This document shows, one piece after another, positions 7,285-13,906 of a DNA stretch of 23,392 nt. Every line of letters begins with the position of its first letter. The stretch's first letter is position 1. A program made the translations under genes and the position numbers. The stretch is from CAZKYP01 sp964556885 (lineage in GTDB: Bacteria > Planctomycetota > Phycisphaerae > Sedimentisphaerales > Anaerobacaceae). Location of the stretch: the NCBI GenBank assembly GCA_964556885.1, contig CAZKYP010000034.1:1-23392 (forward strand). Reading direction: 5' to 3'. The notes under the pieces were generated by a model. That model saw nothing but the letters and a program-made list of their open reading frames with translations. It had not been told where the DNA came from and did no database searches.

Positions 7285-8502
7285 TTAGAAATCCTCCAGC
7301 TTCATTTCAGGTGCACCTGTTTCTTTTCTTAGCCTGGCGGTTTTTTCACGACTTAATCGCAACAGCGATTCGTAATTATGTGTAATATTGTTATGCCCGT
7401 CGACTATGGCCAGTCTTTCGGTGCAGCTATAGCACGGATCGACCGCGGCAAGCGTCAGGGTAACATCTGCGATTTGCTGACCGATACATGATGCCCTGAA
7501 TGAAGGTACATTGACATAGCTTGGGGCCCTGATCTTATGACGAACCGGCCTGTTTCCGCCGTCACTGCGGACATAGTGGAATGTCTCACCTCTCGGCGCT
7601 TCGGCGTGTCCGAATCCCTCACCTGCCGGTATTTCCTTGACTTCAGTGGCGATAGGACCACCCGGAAGCTTTTTGAGGGCTTCTTTTGTCATTTTAATGG
7701 ATTCTAAAACCTCAAGAAGGCGAACAACAGCTTTCGCAAAAACATCGCCTTCGGGCTGGCTGATAACCTTCCAGTCCAAGTCCCCGTACGCCGCATAAGG
7801 ATCATCGCGCCTTACATCGATAGCTATACCGCTTCCTCTGACAGTCGGACCTGTAACTGCATATTTGATTGCGTCTTCTTTAGTCAATATCCCGACACCC
7901 TTGAGGCGAAGGTGCAAGATTGGGTCGTCGAGCACGGCCTTTGTGAGCATTTCGACCTTCTTTTCTAACTTATCAAGCTCTTTCAGCATCTTTGGTATTA
8001 TTTCGTCGGGAATGTCATCCCTGCAGCCGCCAACCCTGACATTTCCGTAGTTGTTCCGGTTGCCTGTTATCTCTTCGAGCAAATCAAGCACCGGCTCGCG
8101 GTATTTCCATGCCCACATAAACACAGTATCGTACCCGATAAAATGCCCGCCGAGACCGACCCATAGCAGGTGGCTGTGAATTCGCTCGAGCTCATTAATA
8201 ATAACACGAATATATTGGGCACGCTCGGGCGCCTGTATACCGCAGATTTCTTCAACGGCATTGATGTAAGCCAAAGGATGCGAAGCCGAACAGATTCCAC
8301 AAACACGGGAAACCAAAAAAGGCACCTGGTCGAACTGCAAAGTTTCGCTGATTTTTTCTATGCCGCGATGATTATAAGAAATCCTCACATCTATATCAGT
8401 CACCGTTTCACCATCAACAGTTAGCTGGAAAAATTCCATCTCTTCCTGCAGCGGATGGAACGGGCCAACTGAAAGAACGGGTTTTTGCAACGTCTTTTTC
8501 AT
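7285..8502 (-). CDS. Group 4 [NiFe]-hydrogenase large subunit (NuoD/MbhL/HycE-like)
   Basis: A 405-residue catalytic subunit. Both nickel-binding motifs are intact: Cys68 and Cys71 in RVCGICSASHP, and Cys357 and Cys360 in DPCYSCTER. That makes it a hydrogenase, not a complex I NuoD, which lacks these cysteines. The N-terminal GPFHP...DVRISYNHRGIEK pattern is typical of group 4 enzymes. After Arg363 there is a 42-residue tail (LAIVDGHNN ... EDF) of the type removed by HycI-like proteases; the matching protease gene is the last of the operon. The NuoC-like domain is encoded separately, as in Mbh and Ech, not fused as in HycE. The ATG overlaps the stop of the nuoC-like gene (ATGA). Confidence 0.95.
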   Translation of the reverse strand: MKKTLQKPVLSVGPFHPLQEEMEFFQLTVDGETVTDIDVRISYNHRGIEKISETLQFDQVPFLVSRVCGICSASHPLAYINAVEEICGIQAPERAQYIRVIINELERIHSHLLWVGLGGHFIGYDTVFMWAWKYREPVLDLLEEITGNRNNYGNVRVGGCRDDIPDEIIPKMLKELDKLEKKVEMLTKAVLDDPILHLRLKGVGILTKEDAIKYAVTGPTVRGSGIAIDVRRDDPYAAYGDLDWKVISQPEGDVFAKAVVRLLEVLESIKMTKEALKKLPGGPIATEVKEIPAGEGFGHAEAPRGETFHYVRSDGGNRPVRHKIRAPSYVNVPSFRASCIGQQIADVTLTLAAVDPCYSCTERLAIVDGHNNITHNYESLLRLSREKTARLRKETGAPEMKLEDF

Positions 8503-8939
8503 TTTTTAACTTCCTTCCTCAACGGATAAACACCTTCAGGCCAATCGTCATGCAGGATTAACCGTCTCATATTCGGATGGTTCGTAATTTCGATTCCGAG
8601 GATGTCATGTATCTCTCTTTCTATCCACTCGGCGCCGGGAAGGAACCGAGATATCGATTCGATCCGGGGATTCTCCCTGTCTCGAATGAAAGCTTTTATT
8701 GTTACTATGTGTCCTGTTTCGTCGTTCGCATAATGATATAAAATTTCGAAATAATTGTCTGAATCAATCCCGGTGGCAATGACAAATCTAAGGGGAAGCT
8801 CTTCGAACAGGAATTTGTTGACGTCATAGCTGTTCTCGGATTCACACAACAGAACTATTCTTTTATCGGTAGGTCTTTCCGTACCGATGAGTTTATCGTT
8901 TATTTCAGATAATCTGTTATTTAGCTCTTCTACGTTCAT
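8499..8939 (-). CDS. NuoC-like 30 kDa hydrogenase subunit (MbhK/EchD-like)
   Basis: A 146-residue soluble subunit that packs against the large subunit and has no cofactor. The C-terminal signature is present: EWIEREIHDILGIEITNHPN then RRLILHDDWPEGVYPLRKEV, equivalent to the complex I 30 kDa motif (ERExxDxxGIxFxxHPxxRRIL, GxPLRKD). The N-terminal third is less conserved. It lies 12 bp after the small-subunit gene and overlaps the large-subunit gene by 4 bp, the usual NuoB-C-D order of group 4 hydrogenases and complex I. Confidence 0.92.
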   Translation of the reverse strand: MNVEELNNRLSEINDKLIGTERPTDKRIVLLCESENSYDVNKFLFEELPLRFVIATGIDSDNYFEILYHYANDETGHIVTIKAFIRDRENPRIESISRFLPGAEWIEREIHDILGIEITNHPNMRRLILHDDWPEGVYPLRKEVKK

Positions 8940-8951
8940 AGCTGTTTCCTG

Positions 8952-9383
8952 TTATAAAACCGACAGCGCCTTGACCACGCCTGAAATCATTGCTTCCGGT
9001 TTTGGCGGGCATCCGGGCACGTAGGCTATGATTGCATTTGGGTCTATCTCTCTGATTATTTTATCTACCGGTCCGACTACATGATAGCCGTTACGAAATA
9101 TTCCTGTGTCACAGGCGCAGGCGCCTATCGAAAAGACGACACATGGTTTCGAAGTCTGTCTATAAACCTCCCGAAGCCTGGGCGCTGCCTGGGCGGTTAC
9201 AACGCCGGTTACCAGCAGAGCGTCGGCATGTCTGGGGGAACCGACCAGCTTGATTCCAAATCTCTCGACGTCATACTTCGGCGTGAGCAGGTTCACAATT
9301 TCGATATCACAATTGTTGCACGCGCCGGTATTAACGTGAAAGACCCACACCGACTTTTTCAATGACCATATTTTCAGACTCAT
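8952..9383 (-). CDS. [NiFe]-hydrogenase small subunit (NuoB/MbhJ-like)
   Basis: A 143-residue subunit that holds the single 4Fe-4S cluster closest to the nickel site. Visible ligands are Cys22 and Cys25 (GACNNC), Cys89 in IGACACDTGIF, and Cys125 in VPGCPPKPEA. This order and spacing is that of NuoB and of group 4 small subunits. The short length, without the extra C-terminal cluster domain of group 1-3 small subunits, fits group 4. Cys91 is an extra cysteine beside the third ligand. It starts with ATG 9 bp after the NuoH-like gene. Confidence 0.94.
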   Translation of the reverse strand: MSLKIWSLKKSVWVFHVNTGACNNCDIEIVNLLTPKYDVERFGIKLVGSPRHADALLVTGVVTAQAAPRLREVYRQTSKPCVVFSIGACACDTGIFRNGYHVVGPVDKIIREIDPNAIIAYVPGCPPKPEAMISGVVKALSVL

Positions 9384-9392
9384 AGTTCCACC

Positions 9393-10463
9393 TTATAACC
9401 AGTTGATGCCGAAATAATAACCTGCTGAAGCAAGAATTATTGCGCCCACCAGTGCAACACTACAATATACCCAGAAAAACTTCATCGCCTGGTCAATCCG
9501 CAAACGCGGGTTCGTATTCTTTATCAAAATCATCAGCACAAGTATCAATACATATTTACCAAGTCCGGCCCAGATACAAATGCCGATGAAAACCAGCAAG
9601 GCCATGAGATCGAAAAACTTGCTGCGATTTGCCAGCAACCTTCCACCGATAAATATCAACAGGGCTGCTCCCACAACCGGTGTAATGAAATTCGCCCAGA
9701 AATCCTGATTAACACCACCGAGAAATGCCATGACCAAAAACAGCGGCAGCGCCACGAGCATAACCGCGTGCATTAATTTCCATACGGCAAGTAAAACTCC
9801 GGAATATTCCATTAAAACGCCGCTTCCAAGCTCGGTTTCCGCTTCTGCGATATCAAAAGGCACAAATCCAAGTTTTGCCTGAACGCACAATAATGCCACG
9901 ATAAATGCCAGCATCCCTGATATGCTGAAGACCGGAGAATGTTGTGCTATGACAGCCAAACTAAGCTGCTGCTGACCGGGCTCAATCAAACCGGCTGTTT
10001 TTATGATTACGACGATAAAAGCCATAACGAGCGGTAATTCATAGCCCATCACCAGCTTCATTTCCCTGCTCGTACCAACCGTTGCGTGAGGGCTGGCGCT
10101 GGCACTGCTGCCAAGTATCAAAGCAAGCGACGGTAAAATCATCAGGTATATGGCTACAATTATGTCACCTATAAAGGCCGTCTGGGTAACTGTTATCCGC
10201 CACAGCATAATTGAAAGAAGCAGAATGCCGGTTAAGCCGACGAGGGGCGCCATAAGAAAGACCGTCTGCTGTGCATCCTGTGGTATGAGTATTTCCTTGC
10301 CGGTCAGTTTCATTACATCGTAGAAAGGCTGCAACAGGGGCGGACCTACACGCCACTGCACCAGGGCACTAACCTTGCGGACAATCCACGTAGCGACCAG
10401 GCCCAAAATAATGGTCACAGGGACAACAAGAATCCAGAAAATGATATTAAATGGGGTACTCAT
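9393..10463 (-). CDS. NuoH-like membrane anchor subunit (MbhM/HycD-like)
   Basis: A 356-residue protein with about eight predicted helices that anchors the hydrogenase arm to the membrane and passes the coupling signal to the antiporter-like subunits. The motif VGPPLLQPFYDVMKLTGKE near residue 45 and the acidic loop PFDIAEAETELGSGVLMEYSG are hallmarks of the NuoH family. I place the start at ATG 10463, which gives MSTPFNIIFWILV and a 4-bp ATGA overlap with the ferredoxin gene. An in-frame ATG 11 codons upstream (10496) would overlap that gene by 37 bp and add a charged, non-membrane leader, so it is less likely. Confidence 0.92.
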   Translation of the reverse strand: MSTPFNIIFWILVVPVTIILGLVATWIVRKVSALVQWRVGPPLLQPFYDVMKLTGKEILIPQDAQQTVFLMAPLVGLTGILLLSIMLWRITVTQTAFIGDIIVAIYLMILPSLALILGSSASASPHATVGTSREMKLVMGYELPLVMAFIVVIIKTAGLIEPGQQQLSLAVIAQHSPVFSISGMLAFIVALLCVQAKLGFVPFDIAEAETELGSGVLMEYSGVLLAVWKLMHAVMLVALPLFLVMAFLGGVNQDFWANFITPVVGAALLIFIGGRLLANRSKFFDLMALLVFIGICIWAGLGKYVLILVLMILIKNTNPRLRIDQAMKFFWVYCSVALVGAIILASAGYYFGINWL

Positions 10464-10978
10464 TTCTTTGCCTTTTCCCTCAAAAATGGCTGCCATGTAG
10501 TGCCGCCGGCGACCCTGACGACAATATCATCGAAAACTTCAACCAAATCACCTTCAACAGAAAGTTCTTTATAATCTATGCTCCCATCCTTACAGGTTTT
10601 TACACAAAGCGGTTTTTCACCCGGTTTCAGCCTGCCCCTGCATACGTCGCAAACACTGCTTGGAAAAGGAATTAGGTCCGTATATATTGTCCCGAATGGA
10701 CATGCTATTGCACAAGTGCCGCAGCCGGTACATAACATATTGGCCCGTTTAAGAATGCCTGCATCGTTGGTTTTGCTCGGGATCTTCTCCAGGGCGTCCT
10801 GCGGGCAGGCCTTGATGCACGGAGCACTTTCACATCTGCGGCATATTAATGCGAAGCGTATCATTTCCAGCAGTGAATCGAATCCCTTGTTCTCCGGATG
10901 GTGCTTGTAAGAACATTGAATCTCGGATTCTTCCTGAAGTCTGCTTTTCGACAAATCTATAATTAACTTTGCACCCAT
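10460..10978 (-). CDS. HycB/CooF-type polyferredoxin subunit
   Basis: A 172-residue iron-sulfur protein with three recognisable 4Fe-4S sets: Cys47/50/54/58 (CRRCESAPCIKACP), Cys83/86/89/93 (CTGCGTCAIACP) and Cys110/113/125/129. The pattern is that of electron-transfer subunits such as HycB, CooF and HydN. There is one further Cys at 22 but no complete fourth set at the N-terminus, so this looks like a three-cluster version. It lies between the HydG-like flavoprotein and the NuoH-like subunit, so it probably wires the HydB/HydG module to the hydrogenase core. Its stop overlaps the start of the NuoH-like gene. Confidence 0.87.
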   Translation of the reverse strand: MGAKLIIDLSKSRLQEESEIQCSYKHHPENKGFDSLLEMIRFALICRRCESAPCIKACPQDALEKIPSKTNDAGILKRANMLCTGCGTCAIACPFGTIYTDLIPFPSSVCDVCRGRLKPGEKPLCVKTCKDGSIDYKELSVEGDLVEVFDDIVVRVAGGTTWQPFLREKAKK

Positions 10979-11018
10979 AATTTTATCTCATATTTATTTC
11001 GTTCGGCAGCGAACTGTT

Positions 11019-11840
11019 TTAATCCCAAATATTCAGATGACCTTTTATCTGGTCGTAAGTAAAGACAGGTCCGTCCTTACAGACATAATACTGCCCTATC
11101 ATACAATGGCCGCATTTACCTACGCCACAGCTCATATTCTTTTCCATCGAAAGGTATATTTGTTCGGGTTTGAACCCGAATTCCAATAACTTGACCGTAG
11201 CGAATTTCATCATAATCGGCGGGCCGCAAACGACAGCCACAGCATTGGAGATATGGACGTCATCCTTATTGAGGATTGTTGTAACAACGCCCACATTGCC
11301 GTCCCAGCCTTCCTGTGCCTTGTCTACGGTGAGTTTAATATCAACACCATTTATCTTTTGCCAGGGGCCGAAAAGTGAATTTTTATAAATAAAATCATCG
11401 GGTGTTCTCGCCCCGAATCGACAAACTACAGATATGAAATCGTTGATTCTGTCGACCAGGGTCAGAAACAGAGATCTTATAGGAGCCAAACCCACCCCCC
11501 CCCCGATTATATAGACTTCCTTGCCGACATAATCATCAACAGGGTAGCCTTTGCCGTATGGGCCGCGAATGCCGACTATTTGTCCGGGCTTGCAATCATG
11601 CAAAAGGGCCGTCACCCGCCCCGCTTTCATAATTGAAATTTCCATCTTCTCCGTAATCGCCGGCGAGGAAGACGGGGTAAAAGGCGCTTCGCCTTCGCCC
11701 GGTAAAGTCAATTCAACAAACTGTCCTGTATCGAATTTAAATGGGCTTTCCGGCTCAATGACGAAACTTTTAATCGTTGGTGACTCGTCGATTACTTCGA
11801 CGATTTTGCCGTTTACAGGTTGGTAGAGATTTCGGTTCAT
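11019..11840 (-). CDS. FAD/NAD(P)-binding oxidoreductase, sulfhydrogenase gamma (HydG)-like
   Basis: A 273-residue flavoprotein of the ferredoxin-NADP reductase superfamily, closest in layout to the gamma subunit of archaeal sulfhydrogenase and to PyrK. Residues 1-100 form the FAD domain, ending with GIRGPYGKGYP (90-100). The NAD(P)-binding Rossmann motif GGGVGLAPIRSL starts at 113. The C-terminal Cys238, 243, 246 and 254 (SCGVGKCGHC then VC) match the [2Fe-2S] site of the family. It would exchange electrons with NAD(P)H and pass them to the HydB-like partner, whose stop codon it overlaps by 4 bp. The glycine codons of the NAD motif contain a 10-G run (11495-11504). NADH versus NADPH preference cannot be told from the sequence. 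Confidence 0.9.
   Translation of the reverse strand: MNRNLYQPVNGKIVEVIDESPTIKSFVIEPESPFKFDTGQFVELTLPGEGEAPFTPSSSPAITEKMEISIMKAGRVTALLHDCKPGQIVGIRGPYGKGYPVDDYVGKEVYIIGGGVGLAPIRSLFLTLVDRINDFISVVCRFGARTPDDFIYKNSLFGPWQKINGVDIKLTVDKAQEGWDGNVGVVTTILNKDDVHISNAVAVVCGPPIMMKFATVKLLEFGFKPEQIYLSMEKNMSCGVGKCGHCMIGQYYVCKDGPVFTYDQIKGHLNIWD
11495..11504 (-). repeat. Homopolymer of 10 G (coding strand) in the NAD-binding motif
   Basis: Ten consecutive C on the given strand, read as G on the coding strand, encode the Gly run of GGGVGLAP. The reading frame is intact at this length. Such tracts are prone to slippage in replication and in sequencing. Confidence 0.9.
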
Positions 11841-12889
11841 TTTGCAACTTTCGCTTCTGTCTTACCTTTACCTTTTAATTCGTTTGCCAGTTTTTTCACA
11901 ACTCGCCGTATATCCACATCACCGGCCTCGGCATCGACGCACCTGCCGCAGCCTACACACATATCAAGACCATATCTGTCGAAAAAATACGAGAACTTGT
12001 GCATAAGACGATGCCTGAGCCTGTCACCAAGAACCTTTCGCGGATTTGCCCCGCCGGCCACTTCCGCATAAGCAAGCCTCATACAGCTATCCCACATTTT
12101 CATCTTGCCGAAGTAATCTTTCTGCTTGGTATCGTAGAGGTAGAAACAATGACAGGTCGGACATACCCGTGTGCAGGCCTGGCATTCGACACAGGTAGTC
12201 GCTTCCTGATCGTAAACGCTGCTTTCCCTCCTCTCCTTCACGATTTCGTGGACCGGCTTGTCAAATTTCATATCGGCGTTATTTTGTTCAAGCTGATTTT
12301 TCGTCTGCGTCCGAATCTGCTCACGTTCTGTTAATTGCTGCTGGTTGGCTTCTGTAAATAGGTCCGAATGCTCTTTAACAAAATTGTGTCCCTTTTCGGA
12401 GCCGACCTCCACGATATAGCCGTCTTTGATTTGAGATACATTCAAATCGAAGCCCGACTCAGGATACGGTTTACCGCTCAGGACATTGCAAAAACAGCTC
12501 TCGGCCGGATCAGTACAATCCGAGGAGATTATGAACATCTTATCGCGGCGTTTTACATAGAAAGGATCCTCGAATTCGTCTTCCCTGAATACCTTATCGA
12601 GAACAGCTATCGAACGCAGGTCGCAGTCTTTCAATCCGAATATCGCAAACGGTTTAATATCTTCCGGTTCAAAAGGCTCGGGAAAAATTGCGGCAAGCTC
12701 ACGCAGTGGAAACAGGAATTCTTTAGTAGGTGTGCAAACTCGAATGTTATTATAATCCACATCGGATGAAGCGGGATCGTACCTCTTATATACGTAATGT
12801 AAACCCACTTTTTTGGGGACATACACGTCCATTTTTCCCGCGACAGCATTCAACAAAGCCTTCAAATCTTTTATTAAAAAAGTCTGCAT
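11837..12889 (-). CDS. 4Fe-4S electron-transfer subunit, sulfhydrogenase beta (HydB)/AsrA-like
   Basis: A 350-residue protein. Residues 1-210 are the family-specific N-terminal domain, with FGLKDCDLRSIAVLDKVF and a Cys-rich ISSDCTDPAESCFC segment. The C-terminal part carries a first 4Fe-4S set, Cys233/236/239/243 (CVECQACTRVCPTCHCF), the conserved WDSC around 266-269, and a second set CVGCGRC at 311-317. The expected fourth ligand of the second set is Glu321 here, not Cys. HydB-type proteins pass electrons between a HydG-like flavoprotein and a hydrogenase. It is the first structural gene of the operon, with a good ribosome site AGGTGA (12896-12901) 6 nt before the ATG and a 4-bp overlap with the HydG-like gene. 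Confidence 0.88.
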   Translation of the reverse strand: MQTFLIKDLKALLNAVAGKMDVYVPKKVGLHYVYKRYDPASSDVDYNNIRVCTPTKEFLFPLRELAAIFPEPFEPEDIKPFAIFGLKDCDLRSIAVLDKVFREDEFEDPFYVKRRDKMFIISSDCTDPAESCFCNVLSGKPYPESGFDLNVSQIKDGYIVEVGSEKGHNFVKEHSDLFTEANQQQLTEREQIRTQTKNQLEQNNADMKFDKPVHEIVKERRESSVYDQEATTCVECQACTRVCPTCHCFYLYDTKQKDYFGKMKMWDSCMRLAYAEVAGGANPRKVLGDRLRHRLMHKFSYFFDRYGLDMCVGCGRCVDAEAGDVDIRRVVKKLANELKGKGKTEAKVAK

Positions 12890-12929
12890 CTTTGTTCACC
12901 TGAATTTTTTGATGTATAAAATCGTGTTT

Positions 12930-12956
12930 TCTATATCAACGACTTATAATAGTCAA
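12930..12956 (-). promoter_or_regulatory. Candidate promoter for the hydrogenase operon
   Basis: On the minus strand TTGACT (12956-12951) and TATAGA (12935-12930) are separated by 15 bp, about 40 bp before the hydB-like start codon. The spacing is shorter than the ideal 17 bp, so this is only a candidate. Read-through from the rex promoter is the alternative. Confidence 0.35.
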
Positions 12957-12971
12957 ACACAAATTAACAGC

Positions 12972-12990
12972 CTGTATTAAATTCACACAG
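12972..12990. promoter_or_regulatory. Possible weak Rex-type site upstream of the hydB-like gene
   Basis: CTGTATTAAATTCACACAG has CTGT/ACAG ends and one good Rex-like half (TTCACA) but a poor left half. It lies just upstream of the candidate hydB-like promoter. Much weaker than the site before rex. Confidence 0.25.
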
Positions 12991-13019
12991 AACGGCAATA
13001 TTGTCTATTTTGACATCGG

Positions 13020-13643
13020 TCAGCTTGCCGGCATATAGTAAGGTAATCGAGCAAGGTCCATCGCTATGTCGATGGTTATTACTTTTACCTTCTTGGGAAC
13101 TGAAATATAGCAAGGTGAGAAATTCAAAATGCCTTTTATTCCTGCCTTGACCAAGGCATCTGCCGTTTCCTGTGCGGCATTTTGTGGAACAGCGATTATC
13201 CCAAGTTTAATCTTTCTTTTTTTCAAAGTGCTTAACTTTGAGACATTCTCTATAGTAACATTTTTTATTTTTCTACCGACTTTTTTCCGATCTACATCAA
13301 ATGCAACAGCTACATCAAAACCGTATATTCCAAAACCTGGATATGCCAGAATAGCAGCTCCCAAATTTCCGACTCCTATCAGAGCGGCTTTTTGAGATAC
13401 GTCAAGTTTCAGTATTTTCTTAATTTCCTTCGAAAGCTTTTCGATATCATATCCCACTCCACGCCTGCCGAAATTCCCAAAGTATGAAAAATCTTTACGA
13501 ATCTGCCAGGGATTAACGGCCAACAAATCCGCCAGGTCTTGACTTGATATTCTTTGTTTGCCCTGTTCAGATAGTAATATCAATCCTCTAAGATAAATCG
13601 GCAACCGCCGTATCGTTTCGTTTGGAATTCTGATGTATTTCAT
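13020..13643 (-). CDS. rex: Redox-sensing transcriptional repressor Rex
   Basis: A 207-residue regulator that senses the NADH/NAD+ ratio and leaves DNA when NADH is high. The N-terminal winged-helix part contains IPNETIRRLPIYLRGL and the recognition region SSQDLADLLAVNPWQIRKDFSYFGNFGRRGVGYDI. The Rossmann domain begins with LIGVGNLGAA, and the C-terminal part ends with a helix. All are typical for Rex, as is the length. I prefer ATG at 13643; a GTG three codons upstream (13652) is the other option, and neither has a clear Shine-Dalgarno site. It lies 130 bp upstream of the hydrogenase genes in the same direction, and a Rex-type operator overlaps its own promoter region, so autoregulation and control of the hydrogenase are likely. 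Confidence 0.95.
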   Translation of the reverse strand: MKYIRIPNETIRRLPIYLRGLILLSEQGKQRISSQDLADLLAVNPWQIRKDFSYFGNFGRRGVGYDIEKLSKEIKKILKLDVSQKAALIGVGNLGAAILAYPGFGIYGFDVAVAFDVDRKKVGRKIKNVTIENVSKLSTLKKRKIKLGIIAVPQNAAQETADALVKAGIKGILNFSPCYISVPKKVKVITIDIAMDLARLPYYMPAS

Positions 13644-13668
13644 TAAATACACTACGATTACTTAGTGA

Positions 13669-13696
13669 TTGTGTTCACATTCACAAAGTGTGAACA
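13669..13696. promoter_or_regulatory. Rex-type operator upstream of rex
   Basis: TTGTGTTCACATTCACAA (13669-13686) fits the Rex consensus TTGTGAA-N4-TTCACAA at 12 of 14 defined positions. It overlaps two further inverted repeats: TGTTCACA (13672-13679) with TGTGAACA (13689-13696), perfect over 8 bp, and TTCACA (13680-13685) with TGTGAA (13689-13694). The cluster begins only a few bases downstream of the predicted -10 element, about where transcription would start, so a bound repressor would block the promoter. Confidence 0.75.
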
Positions 13697-13703
13697 TTCG
13701 TAA

Positions 13704-13731
13704 CATATAAAAGACCAACTGTCCTTGTCAA
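13704..13731 (-). promoter_or_regulatory. Promoter of rex (sigma-70 type)
   Basis: On the minus strand TTGACA (13731-13726) is a perfect -35 box. A 16-bp spacer leads to TATATG (13709-13704). The predicted start, near 13697, falls at the edge of the Rex operator. Confidence 0.65.
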
Positions 13732-13741
13732 GGAATTTCCG

Positions 13742-13758
13742 CTTTTTTTCAAAAAAAG
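13742..13758. repeat. Short perfect inverted repeat, T7-C-A7
   Basis: CTTTTTTTCAAAAAAAG is a perfect palindrome around a single C in the rex-tsaB spacer. It lacks a GC-rich stem, so it is not a convincing terminator. It may simply be a bendable A-tract upstream of the rex promoter. Confidence 0.5.
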
Positions 13759-13906
13759 TTTAAGGCGGCGTATTATTGAAGGGTCTCTTTGCGCCGCAGA
13801 ATGTATTTGGTCGGATAATCTTAATCTAAAGAAACGTTATTCATATACGATATTAATGACGTCCGTATCAATGTGCTGATTCCATACGGATTAATATCTT
13901 TTTATG

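Noticed and set aside
7285..10463. Respiratory complex I (NADH dehydrogenase) instead of hydrogenase
   Set aside because: The large subunit keeps all four nickel-binding cysteines and a protease-cleavable tail, and a maturation protease is in the operon. NuoE/F/G, NuoJ and other complex I genes are absent.
10464..10496. Upstream ATG for the NuoH-like gene
   Set aside because: It would add 11 charged residues and a 37-bp overlap; the ATG at 10463 gives the usual 4-bp overlap and starts at the first membrane helix.
13742..13758. Rho-independent terminator from the T7-C-A7 palindrome
   Set aside because: The stem has almost no G-C pairs and a one-base loop, so it cannot form a stable hairpin terminator.
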